A DNA stretch of 64,000 nt from Guadua angustifolia (Eukaryota; Streptophyta; Magnoliopsida; Poales; Poaceae), in contig JAYEVE010000748.1 in assembly GCA_036346375.1 (NCBI GenBank), positions 1 to 64,000 on the forward strand, read 5' to 3'. This document shows positions 22,833 to 33,342 of the stretch, piece by piece. Position 1 is the stretch's first letter, and each line of letters starts with the position of its first letter. Made by a program: the position numbers and the translations under genes. The notes below the pieces were generated by a model that worked only from the letters and a program-made list of their open reading frames with translations, was not told the origin of the DNA and did no database searches.

Positions 22833-23570
22833 ATTCTTATTAGACTGACAAGCAGGACCCATGGTCCATAGACCGAGTCCACGGGAGGGCGCTGGTCCAC
22901 GGTGGACCGGTCTCAGAGTACACAATGCTAGGGCCGACGGGCGGGGCAAGGTCGACGCAGTCACCGAGGTGGCACACACGCGGGCACTGACGAAGCGGCC
23001 ACGCGGACGACCACGTGTCGCAGATCCAGCGACTCGATTGGATCGGATGACGACGAGCTGAGGACGTGGGCGAGGAAACGTCGTGCAATCTGGAGCGTCG
23101 ACAGATGATCGGACGAGCACGGTTGAGCGGTGGAGATCGACGGCGAGCGGCGGTGCTTTTCCACCGGAGCCGAAGAAGATGAAGCGGGTTTGGCCGATTT
23201 GGTACCAGATCGGGCTAGCTTCGGTGAGGATCGGGAAGAGCATGACGTGAGGAGTTCAGACGTGCCCACGGCAATGGCGAAAACCCACCGGAGACGGTGA
23301 ACAAGGCGGCGGAAGGTGCTCGGGCGACGAGAAACTTCGGCGAGCTCGTTCTTGGAGATGGCAGCGACTCGGGCACAAGGAACCCAACAAAAAATTCCTT
23401 AGAGCACAAGGAACCCAAAAAAATGAAACCTTTAGTTTAATGCACAGATTAATCAAATTAAATCTTTTCATTATTAGAAAATTCAGATTAAGCTTCGATT
23501 AATTCGAGAAAAGGCAAATGGTTCATTTTCTACTTTAAACATTCCAAAACTCAAATTTTGGGATGTTACA
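22833..23570 (-). repeat. Truncated 5' LTR of the gypsy element
   Basis: Starts at 23570 (TGTAACATCCC on the minus strand). 23370-22833 aligns to 14882-14355 and 23570-23371 aligns to 18813-18605 of the 3' LTR. The middle (about 400 bp in the partner) and the inner 1.9 kb are missing. Near 23371-23415 a CACAAGGAACCCAA word is duplicated around AAAAATTCCTTAGAG. Confidence 0.88.
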
Positions 23571-24170
23571 CTTCTTGAAGTTTGATCATCATCTAAAAAT
23601 TTTATGAAAATATTTATGATGCATCAAAATGAAAAAAATAAAAAAATTGTAACTTGGTTTGAACTATTTTTCATTCAGGTTGAAGTTTGCTAGTAGGGCT
23701 TTTATAAGAATAGTAGCATTATCAGAATTTTTTAAATTTATGAAGCTTTATAATCATATGAAAATTTTATGAAAATATTATTGATGTATCAGAACTGTCC
23801 ACAAAAAGTTTTAAAATTTTATAACGTGATTTGTTCAATTTTTTGTTCGGTTCAAATTTGTCGGACAACCTTTTATTAAGACAAGTACCACCATTAAAAT
23901 TTTTAAAATTCCTCAATATTGATAATCATCTAAAATTTTAGTAAAGATATTAGTGATGTGTCAGAACCATCCACAAAAATTTTGATGTCATTTTTACCAT
24001 TTTTCATTGGGTTGAAATTTGCCAAGATTTTGACAATTTTGGACGAAATTTTGAAAATTTCGTGAAAATCGCGTTCAAAAAATTTTGGATTTGAATTTTT
24101 GTTTTTGTATTTTATCCAAAATTATGAGATCTCAGTGAAATTTTGGATTTTGGCCACCTCTACAATGTCA
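23571..24170. repeat. AT-rich repeat, right half, with CTTCT duplication
   Basis: Begins with the target duplication CTTCT (23571-23575) and continues the AT-rich repeat seen at 11690-12444. It repeats phrases such as ATGAAAATATT and TCAGAACCATCCACAAAAA roughly every 110-130 bp, which suggests old tandem structure. No gene is visible. Confidence 0.5.
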
Positions 24171-24798
24171 ACCAGAAATGAAATTTTAAACATTGAATGG
24201 AGATCGGCAAATATTAGGCGGTGTGGTGGTCCAGACGGTAAGGCCACGGGCGGAGGATGTGTCACCAAGCCCGATGACCTGCAAACCCAATCGGCCGCAA
24301 TGTGCAACCATGTTGTTGAGGTCATCTGGCGCTGGATCCAACCTCCCCCCCACTGGTTCAACAAAGATGGTGTCTCAATCTGCCGAGGAAGCCTAGATCT
24401 AGTTGGCATCCTCTAGGTGTTTCCGAGCATGATGTTGAAGTTCACTGCTTGGTCGACCACCACAGCCGACGTGCTCTAGTACTAGTGCACCACACCATGT
24501 ACTACTTTGACATGCTCTTGCCCTCAGCTCTGGTGTGCACTAACGAATGGGTTATTCCTCAATGGTGTACACATCCACCGTCCACTCCATCGTGACCTGG
24601 AGGTACACCTTGAAATCCACTGTGCATCGAAGTACACAAATTGAAGTGCCAGGGTCTAGACGCGAGAGATCGTCGGAGTTGGTAGCACAAAGCTCATCGG
24701 TCTTCGTCAACTTTCGCCGCTGTCAAGACTTCTTCCTCAACCTTGGTTCCAGATTTGAGATCGTCGCGTCATGCCACTTCGAATCCGTGAACCCTCAT
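24171..24798 (+). repeat. Unassigned segment, probably start of the gypsy LTR interrupted at 24799
   Basis: About 630 bp of mixed composition with no gene I recognise. The last part should be contiguous with 36683 onward once the 24799-36677 insert is removed, and that flank is clearly a plus-strand gypsy LTR. Where the LTR begins is not visible: no TGTAAC terminus was found. The last five bases, CTCAT (24794-24798), are a target duplication. Confidence 0.4.
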
Positions 24799-25595
24799 TG
24801 TAGGGTCGAGGATGCGCCTAGAGGGGGGGTGAATAGGCGTTTTACAAAATTCGATCGCTCACTAAACAATTCGCTCTAATCAACCCCTATGTCAAAACCT
24901 AATCAAATATATATGCGGAAGCGATAAATAGATTTTGACAATTAAAGCCTAAATCAACTAGGCTCACTAGTGCACTAACTAAATTATGTCTCTAAACTAG
25001 AATTGCTAAATTGATCAATCAATTAACACTAAGCAATTCTAATTACAATCAAGCAATTGAACAATATACAATAAATATAAATACTTGAAAGTAAAAGAGA
25101 CAACCGATATTTTTCTGTGGTATTTGGAGACTTGCCGGTCTCCCCTAGTCCACGTTGAGGCAAGCCCAACCACTTGGATCGGCTCCCGCCGAGCACCGCC
25201 TCTTTCCACTAGTCGTGGTTTTTCACGCTATGCCGTAGGCTCAACCCGAACCTTCACAAACTTGCCGGGCTTTCACACCTCGAGAGCTCCCGCAAGACGA
25301 CGCCCACGCTGCCTAGGAGTCGGCAACCTCCAAGAGTAACAAGCCGCTCCTTCGCTCGAACTTCATCGAGCACAACGAATACGCTCCCGGTGATCACCTC
25401 GTGCAACACATGCACCAAGGCCTCTCTCAAGTGCAACACATGCACAAGAGGCTCTCAAACCACTTCCTAATTGCAACACATGCAATTAGTCTCACTCTTT
25501 AGCTCAAAACTCAATTGGGAGTATGCAACACATGCAACACCTCACCCAAACACTTAAGCAATGCAACAACCACTGCCCCAAGCCCCCCAAGGGGG

Positions 25596-25603
25596 TATTT
25601 ATA
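25596..25603 (-). promoter_or_regulatory. TATA box in 3' LTR of the gag-only element
   Basis: Minus strand GGCTATAAATACCCCC. It places transcription start near 25565, so U3 is about 2.6 kb and holds most of the hairpins. The same box lies at 34146-34153 in the 5' LTR. Confidence 0.75.
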
Positions 25604-25649
25604 GCCCTCCACAAGAAAACTAGCCGTTTGGGGCCAAAATGGACGAAAT

Positions 25650-25972
25650 CAGGAAAAATGCGGTCCAACCGGCCCTCACAGGGCAACGGTCGGATTTTGG
25701 ACCGTTGCACGGTCGGTCCGATCAAGACTCGACCGGTTGCATCACAGTGGTCGGCCAGACTGGCCTCAAATGGTCAGACCGCGTGGGCTGGTCGACTGGC
25801 CTCACCTCGGCCCGACCGCCTTCAACCGAAGTCGAAACTCACGCTCGAAAAACAAGCCGAGCTAATCTGTTGTTGCACTGGCGTCGGCCGGTCTGACCGG
25901 ACTGGGCGGTCCAACCTCCCGCCGGTCCGACCGACCTGGCCGGTCCGACCGGACCCGGGCCGGTCCAACCAC
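25650..25972. repeat. CGGTC-rich palindromic word cluster near the LTR promoter
   Basis: Multiple near-palindromic GGCCGGTCCGACCGG-type words, densest at 25884-25972, lie 50-370 bp upstream of the TATA box on the element strand. A rearranged copy lies at 34210-34490 in the other LTR. Confidence 0.75.
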
Positions 25973-28158
25973 CCATACAAAATTCAGCAACAAAAAAACA
26001 CTCATAACTTTTTACTCCGAACTTCGATTTGGGTGATTTTTGATTCTATGTGAAGCTTATCACGAGGGCTACAATCTCTATCAATTTTCATGATTTAAGC
26101 ACCCATAGATATTTTTAAATATCATCAAAACCAACTTGCAAAAACACATTTCGCAATCAACTCAAGATCTATTTGCAAAACGTAATAAGCAAATCAAACC
26201 CGAGCCTATGAGATTAATCCCTAGCCATGTGAAGGTCAACACGAGACCCAATCAACTTGCCAACACCCGCTGCAAGCCCTACTCACATGCTCTCGGGATT
26301 CGAACTCATAAACCTCAGTTTATTCGCACAACGAACTTGCAAATAACTTAATAAACATATTTCATGCTTGAGCACTACTCTTTGCAACACATGCAAAAGT
26401 CTAGCTCCAAGCAACACCAAATCAAGATGCATGAACTCTCTAATTGCAACACATGCAATTCTCTAGTTCCATGCAACACCAAAACCAAGCTTCAATTTCA
26501 CACCAAAACCATTTCAACCATATGAGCTCTCTACTTGCAACACATGCAAGCCTCTAGCTCCATACGAACACACAAACATTAAATCATGCTTGAGCTCTCT
26601 CCTTTTGCAACACATGCAAAACTTAGCTCCAAGCAACCACAAGATTTTGAAAGATTGTTTTGAACGAAACCAAAACATGAAGCTTCAACATTTGCAACAC
26701 ATGCAAAAGTGAACTTCACGCAAAAGCCAACGCGTTGGCTTATCCTATTTGCAACACATGCAAATCAAAGCATTATGCGAAAACCAAATACATATGCTCT
26801 TCCTTTTTGCAACACATGCAAATCGGAGCATAAACCAATAACACCAAATCATAAACTTAACCCATTCGCAACACATGCCAAATGGTTAACTTTATGCAAA
26901 AACTAAATCCAAATGGTTTGAGCTTGAGTGAACGTGGATTGAGATCATCAACACATGATGAAGCTCAAGCTAGAAGACAACCCCTCTTAATAGTATGACG
27001 CTAAAACCTTAGACTCAAAGACTACAAAGTCCTAAGCCTATCTAAGTATACCTTTGCCGCCGCACGCAAGCAATCCCCTTTGGGGTTTTATGATCATCAC
27101 TTTGATACTCCCCCGGGATCATCACTCGACTTCTCTTCTTTGTCTTCGGGATCTTCTCTTGACGCCCATCACCTCATGATGTCGTCTTTATCCCGTTCTC
27201 AATCATCTCATTCATCTTTAGACCTAACTCAATCACAACTCATAAAATAGTTAGTCCAAGATGCACGGTTGTCTCAATTATCTCTTGCACTCCATTAACA
27301 CATAATGGATGCCTTTAGATCAATTGAGCACAATCTAAATCAATTTGAATGATTTAAGTGTGTCTTAAGTACAATAGTGCAACTCATGCTTTATTATACT
27401 TAAGAGCCATTCATTTGTCCTTAATTAATCAAGGAACACCATCAACACATGATGAAATGTTCTTTAATGATTAACAAGACAAATGAACTCAATTTAAATT
27501 ATCATTTAAATTGATATGAGTATATATTAACTACACAAGTTTTCATATACTCATGTTGATGAAAAGTAATGATCCATTATGTGTAAACTTATATGGAGAT
27601 GATCATTACTCTAAGTCATCAACTATAGAATAAACCCCGCATTTATATATGTGCATAGATATGATTGATTTGGATATAATATGCACATATTCAATTTGAT
27701 CATATTGGAGTATATCCTATATTACCATGAGTATACTTATAACTAGGCAATTCAAATATATACTCAAGGATTTAATTTCTTTGTCTTGATCCTTATATGT
27801 GTCAAAGACTAAATCAATACAAAGAGACTTTCAAGTTAAACTACAAACTCCCCCTAAGTATGTGCATCCATGTAATGTGTGGATTGGGAAACATGATGCA
27901 CATTTTATGGTTAATTCAATGGGAATATTCATACTTTAACTTGAATCCAAAGTATGCAACTAATACTAGAATAAATACGCATACATACCTTGGGTTTTCC
28001 ATTTTTCAGTGCGATGAGACTAATCAAAGATATTCTAAATAAATGAGTTAGTCTCGATATAAGATTTGTCATTAATAACAAAAGCACATTAGGGAATAAT
28101 CTCAATAGTAGATTTATCATTAACACCAAAACCATAACTAATGAAGGTTGAACTTACA

Positions 28159-28172
28159 ATCTCCCCCTTTTT
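28159..28172 (-). promoter_or_regulatory. Polypurine tract of the gag-only element
   Basis: Minus strand AAAAAGGGGGAGAT abuts the 3' LTR start TGTAAG. Confidence 0.85.
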
Positions 28173-31100
28173 GGTGATTAATGACAAATCCAAGTTTAAT
28201 AAGCACATCTGGATTAAAACTAACATATTAGGAGAATTTAAGCTATTCGAATACATATGCATATTTTAAACAATATAAGCATTGACAATTTAGAATGCAT
28301 ATGAGAAATCAATTCTCCCCCTTAATCAAATTAAGCTCCCTTTTTAAGCCAAATGATATTAAGCTTCCTACTTCCTAATTCTCCCCCTTTTGGCATTAAA
28401 CACCAAAAAATGAGAAAACATCTTATAAGAACATTTTAATTATTTCTCCCCCTTTTGGCAAACATTTTCCCTTTTTAAATATTCTCCACTTTTTGGCATT
28501 TAACTATCTCTTTTAAAGAAAGTCATACAAGGATTGAAATGAATACTTATGACCTTGGGAAAAACGGCATATACTCTCTCAATTCCTTGCCAAGGAATTA
28601 GATTCTAGATACCAATTGAAAAAGATAAGCAATGAAATCCCAAATGAAAAGAGTATACAAGAAGTAAAACAAGTTTTCATTTAAAATATGGTCTAGAAAT
28701 AAGGAAAACTCAAAAAGAGACCATATTTGGATTTTGGATACCACTTGTAAAGATACCAATTGTAAAAATAAACATAAAAAGCGAAGTAAGGGTATCACAC
28801 GGGTTATTTGAAACACATTCAAATAATTCACTCCTCATTTTATTAGGCTTTGCAAATTTTCAATATGATTCTTTTGAAGAATCCAACAAATTTGCCTAAT
28901 AGGGATAAACGAGGAACCCAAAAGAAATGAACACCACTTGAGCAAATAGATATCACTTTAAATCTATCTCAAGGGCTTTACTTGAAGATTCAAGAGAAAT
29001 GAGCATTTTCAAATTTTTGTTGAAGAACAATGCTCAATTAGAGATTTTCCTCTTTAATGTATTTCAATTCATAAAGAATCTCACACAGAGAATTTTTAAG
29101 CGATTGAACTTACAATTTTAGCTTGCGAGAAAAAATCTTAATCAAGAATGTGGATATCGGTGTAAAGCTACAAATAGGCAATGAAATACCACTTGTAGGA
29201 AATAATTGAATTCAATGATACCACTTAAAAGGAAATCAAATAATCAAGGATATCATATAAGAAATGAGCAATAAAGTCCAAGATACCACTTATGAAAAAA
29301 AATGTTGATATTTGTTTCAAAACAATATCATTTTCTCAAAAACGAACACTATATGTCAATTTAAGATCAACTTGATATTATGACATTGCCAAAATGAGAG
29401 CATCTTCCAAATACACAAAACTCGATTAAACAAGCTCCAAAAAGATTCTAAGGTAAATCATAGAGCTAATACATCTAAACATGCTTGTGTTTTGTTTTGG
29501 GAGGTTCTTTCAACTTAAAACAACTTTGAAGATATAAAAACCACAAGGATTTCAAAAGCTGAAATTTCAGGTTTTCAGATTTTAATATTTCATTTAGGCT
29601 TTAAATGAGGGCTGAAAATTGCTCATATGAAGTCTAAAAAATCTGATAAAATTTTGTGTTATAGACCAACTATTGAGGATCAATTCTTACAAAGATGTTT
29701 CTCTCAAATTATGCTCTGATTTGAAGATACAAAAATCACAAATCAGCTCAAAATCATGCAAAAGTCTGAATTTTCAGCATTTGATCAAAGTGAGAAAAAA
29801 CCATAACTTTAGCAAATGAAGTTGAAATTATTTTAAATTGTTCATAAATATACTTTGGACTCCTAAGAAACTTTTCCAAAAAGAATTTTCCAAAAAGGAG
29901 TCTCCAATCAAAAGATATGCCAAATTTTGCTTTGTAGGCATGATTTTTGATCAAAGATAAGAAAAGTCAAAACTTTTTCAAATAAAGTCAAAAAGATTTG
30001 AAACTTTCCAGAAATGAACTTTAGACTATTTATAAGGTTTCTCAAAAAGAATTTCCTTAAAAGCACATTTCGTTCAAAAGATATGGCAGATTGCGCTTTG
30101 TAGGTATGAAAAGAAGTTCAATTTGCATCAAATGCTCAAAATGCAATCTGATTTGAAATTTATGGAAATTTAAACTTTTATAGCTTTGAATGAGTTAGAA
30201 ATACTATTTCAAGCTAAGAAACATAAAGAAATCTAATCGAAATAGCAAAACTCACAATATGCAAGAATATGTCGTTTTGGGTCAAGTGAAGGATTTTGGC
30301 CAAATTCAAACGACTATAACTTTTGAACGGTTGGTCGATTGGAAAAACTTTGAACTAGAGAAATGATTGAAATGACCAAAACTATGAGTTTTGTATTGAC
30401 CACTTTTTCAAAAACTCAATAGATTTTAACTTATGAAAATATTTCATTTAATTCAAAAACAAGATCATATAAGATCCAATTGAGGCCAATTTTGCTATTT
30501 TGTTTCTAAAATAGAAATTTTCACTCCGAAAGCATTGTAAAATATTTAAAATACATATTTAAGAACTTTTATAAAGATTTTCCCAAATCTAGGCCTTTTA
30601 AACAAAAAAATTGACTTTTGACCAAAGAGGCTCATATGAAGGATATTCATGCATATAGTTTTCAATATTATTCCAAAAAGTATCAAATGAGAAGATATTT
30701 GATTTAAATTAGTATGTATGAGTTTGAAATACCATTTGGAACCAAGATATGGCTAAGAATCCGATCCAAGAGGTGAAACTCACAAAGTGCTATAATGTGA
30801 CCAATATAGGTCAAGTATAGTTTTTGGGTGAATTTCAAAATCAAGTAACTTTTGATAGATTGGTCTTTTGGAAATCTTTTGAATACGAGAATTGTTAAGA
30901 ATGACCAATTCTATATTTTTCATTTTAGAGCTATATTCAAAATCATTTTACAATTAATTCTATGAAAATTATAAATTTAAAACCAAAACAAGATACTGGT
31001 AACTTGTTTTTGGGCTAAAAACTTATTTTCTTTTGAAATTAGTTTTTGTAAAGCCAAAACCATTGGAAAACCTTTTGAAAGCATTTGTATACATTTTTTC

Positions 31101-31548
31101 AACTAGTTTTTCACAAGATTAGTAATAGTTACTAAGATTTTTCACTTTTGGCTAAAGGGCTTGATTTTGAAATTATATATATATATATATATATGCACTT
31201 ATATAAATATGGGCACACGTAGGGATGTGATACACATGGATATGAATTAACACTCCCTCTTAATGTGCCACTTTCTAAACTTGCTCAAGATTTACAATAA
31301 GAGAATAGGTAAGAGGCGAGAGCAAGTTCTTACAACAAGTAATCTAAATTGATTTTCATTAATATTTCAATATAACCTACACAAGGCTATAAGACATAAG
31401 AATCAATTTAAATTCTTGTTACCGAGATGGCATTGGCTCATGATGGACATGATTTTCTTCATGCTTGACACCACTTGTAGACAAATATAATCCTTCTCCT
31501 CTTGAGTGAGCAAGCGTCCAATCCATCTCAATATTGCCTAAAATTCTT
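28173..31548 (-). repeat. Non-coding internal region of the gag-only element
   Basis: About 3.4 kb, strongly AT-rich, without recognisable coding sequence. It begins with repeated CTCCCCCTTTTGGCA words (28315-28500). It includes several GATACCACTTGTA-like copies (28608-29294, 31469) and a degenerate direct repeat of about 528 bp (30192 onward and 30720 onward). An (AT)n tract lies at 31167-31194. This is the place where pol would be in an autonomous element. Confidence 0.75.
30192..31090. repeat. Degenerate tandem duplication, period about 528 bp
   Basis: GAGTTAGAAATACTATTT at 30192 and GAGTTTGAAATACCATTT at 30720 start two copies that stay alignable through ...AACTTTTGAACGGTTGGTC (about 30317) and AACTTTTGATAGATTGGTC (about 30847). 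Copies are well diverged, so the event is older than the insertion. Confidence 0.7.
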
Positions 31549-33282
31549 TTAGGCGGATTTTGGTACCCAATCCTTGTTGGGTCCAACAATGTTAGTCATA
31601 ATGGATTTAGGAACCCAAATGGTCCTAATTTTAGCATTATTGAAATGACTAACATGACTAGGAATAGTTTTGCGGTAATTATTCCTCCTAGGCAAAGTAT
31701 TTGTATTTTTGTGGAAGGGCATAGGAGGACATTGATATTTTGCAAAACCATTTCTAGTTTGATCTCTTCTAAGCATATGATAATTAGAATTATGAAATGG
31801 CTTAGAGGATCTAGTATATCTAGCAAATGTTTTGCTATTGTTATTTCTCCTAAGCAATATATTTGAATTGCATTGAGTGGGCTTAGGAGTCCTAACAATT
31901 TTAGCAAATCCATTCCTAGATTTACTCTTCCTATGCAAATGAAGATCATTTTGAGCCGGCATAGGGGACTTGACAAGCTTGGCAAACACATTGCCATTCT
32001 TGTCCTTCCTAAGCAAATAATTTTCATTAATAAGAATAGGCTTAGGAGTGATACCTTTGGGACAGTCCTTACCGAAATATCCCTTTTCCCGGCAATTGAA
32101 GCACGTTACTCCGTTTGGTCCTCTCTTGACCTTCTTGTTGTGCTCAACGCCGGTTTGCCTCAATATGGATGGTTGTGGCTTGATCTCCATTTTATTAGGG
32201 CACACGGAGGCGAGGTGGCCCTTCTTGTTGCAAGCAAAGCACTTGATGGTCTTCGAGTGTCTTGCGTTGTGCCTCGTCTTGCTATTCTCCCTCTTGGAGT
32301 TGTAGCCGAGTCCTCGCTTATCTTGAGGCGCCCTTGGCTTGCTCAAGATTTCATCGAGGACGACTTTTCCCTTTAGGCACCTCTTCAAGTCATTTTCCAA
32401 TCTAATGACTTGGGCCTTGAGCTCATTATTTTTCTCTACAAGATTAGCATCTAAAGACATAGAGGAACTAGAAACAATTTCATTAGAGCAACAAGGCATA
32501 TCAATTAAATCATCACTAGAGGTGGATATGCATTTATTAGATGAATTGTTTGTAATAGGAATTAAGTGAGGCAATTCATCATCTAAATTACATTGAATGA
32601 CAATATCCACACTAGACTTGGTGAATTCCTTGAAAAGGATTTTCTCTTGATTTTCTTTTAGAACATTATATTCATTTTGAAGTGAGTCCTGTTCTAGCTT
32701 CAAAATTTTATATTTCTTCTTCTCCTTTCCAAGAAATTCATTAAGCTCCTCTAACATATTCATCAATTCATCATAAGAGGGCTCATCTTCATCACATACC
32801 TCATTTTTACCTTTAGCCATGAAGCAACGAATTCGCGATGGGAGTGAATATTCGTCGTCGCTTGAGGCGGAGGTTGAGGTTGATGGAGATGTCGGTTCTT
32901 CACTTGATGTTGACGATGAAGAATCATCAACCGACTTTTCTCCCTCAATGCAATCCTCAATTGTTGTGGATGATTCAAATAATTCTTGAAGCTTAATCCA
33001 CATTTCATGAACGCTTGAGAGGTTGCAAATGAGATTAAATATTTCTATGCTCACAACACTAAATAAAACGTTAGTAGCTTGAGCGTCGAGATGTAGGCAT
33101 TTCTCCTCTCCTTTAGTTGGAGCAATATCATTTAGTGGAGAAGAAAAGCCAACATCTACGATCCACTATATTTGTGGGCTCATGGATTTAAAATGATCAA
33201 TCATAAATAATTTCCATGAAGGATAATTTGACCCATTTAGCATATGTGGATCGTGTGAGTGCACTAAACCTCTAGTTGCCAT
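31549..33282 (-). pseudogene. Gag of the gag-only retrotransposon
   Basis: Begins MATRGLVHSHDPHMLNGSNY at 33282, the usual start of copia-type gag with a YxxW motif (NYPSWKLFM). An in-frame TAG follows after about 37 codons; the frame then stays open from there to 31549 (over 530 codons). The body has a helical capsid-like part (EIFNLICNL, HEMWIKLQELFE), a Ser/Glu-rich acidic stretch, a coiled segment and two CCHC knuckles. CFACNKKGHLASVC is intact. CFNCREKGYFGKDC has Tyr where the zinc-binding His should be. The C-terminus is rich in Arg/Asn/Ser repeats (LRRNNNSK, LRRDQTRNGFAK). It would package RNA if expressed. Confidence 0.88.
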
Positions 33283-33325
33283 CCTTTTTACTCTCTAAGC
33301 GGTTAAGCCTAAAATGAGAGTGACC

Positions 33326-33340
33326 GTGGCTCTGATACCA
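33326..33340 (-). promoter_or_regulatory. Primer-binding site, initiator-Met tRNA
   Basis: Minus strand TGGTATCAGAGCCACGG begins two bases after the 5' LTR end (CGACCCTACA). It is complementary to the 3' end of plant initiator tRNA-Met. Confidence 0.92.
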
Positions 33341-33342
33341 CT

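Larger units (their letters stand above)
12445..23570 (-). mobile_element. Ty3/gypsy chromovirus (Tekay/Del-like), complete but inactivated, with nested solo LTR
   Basis: A minus-strand LTR retrotransposon bounded by TG...CA ends and a 5-bp CTTCT duplication. Order on the minus strand: truncated 5' LTR (23570-22833), gag, protease, RT, RNase H, integrase, chromodomain, polypurine tract, 3' LTR (18813-12445). The 3' LTR is interrupted by a plus-strand solo LTR (14939-18257). Subtracting that insert, the 3' LTR is about 3.05 kb, in line with long-LTR Tekay/Del elements. The 5' LTR has lost its inner part, the primer site and the start of gag. Coding order with integrase after RNase H shows gypsy. 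The C-terminal chromodomain shows chromovirus. Clade assignment below chromovirus is inference. Confidence 0.92.
25401..27554. repeat. Array of 17 covarying hairpins with ACACA loop, 3' LTR copy
   Basis: Each unit is an imperfect inverted repeat of about 13-78 bp centred on ACACA (once ACTCA at 27364-27404), and the arms differ between units. Innermost arms include GTGCA/TGCAC (25401), CTAATTGCA/TGCAATTAG (25467), CTTGCA/TGCAAG (26519-26566), TTTTGCA/TGCAAAA (26588-26634), CATCA/TGATG (26921-26971), CATCCATTA-type (27273-27328) and AACT/AGTT (27514-27554). The longest stem is 27410-27487, starting TTCATTTGTC and closing with GACAAATGAA. Pairing continues outward with bulges, for example CATAAA...TTAACC / GGTTAA...TTTATG at 26850-26897. 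On the transcribed minus strand the loop reads UGUGU. Confidence 0.85.
24799..28158 (-). repeat. 3' LTR of the gag-only element
   Basis: 3360 bp. On the minus strand it starts TGTAAGTTCAACC at 28158 and ends CGACCCTACA. It contains the ACACA-hairpin array, a CGGTC-rich palindrome cluster and a TATA box at 25596-25603. The open frames at 25.5-26.9 kb lie in these repeats and are not genes. Confidence 0.93.

Noticed and set aside
22797..23243. 148-codon minus-strand frame
   Set aside because: It runs from LTR sequence across the deletion junction into gag in the wrong frame; no domain is visible.
25523..26053. 176-codon plus-strand frame with repeated Arg/Pro/Ser words
   Set aside because: It translates the CGGTC palindrome cluster inside an LTR, antisense to the element.
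25401..26900. Regularly spaced GCAACACATGC words looked like a CRISPR-style repeat array
   Set aside because: The shared core is only about 9-15 bp, spacing is irregular, the arms vary with self-complementarity, and the array lies inside an LTR of a plant retrotransposon.
31534..32569. Plus-strand frames opposite the gag gene
   Set aside because: These are shadows of the minus-strand gag frame at 31549-33282.
33326..33340. Initiator tRNA-Met-like sequence
   Set aside because: Only the 3' end complement is present, next to an LTR, so it is a primer-binding site and not a tRNA gene.
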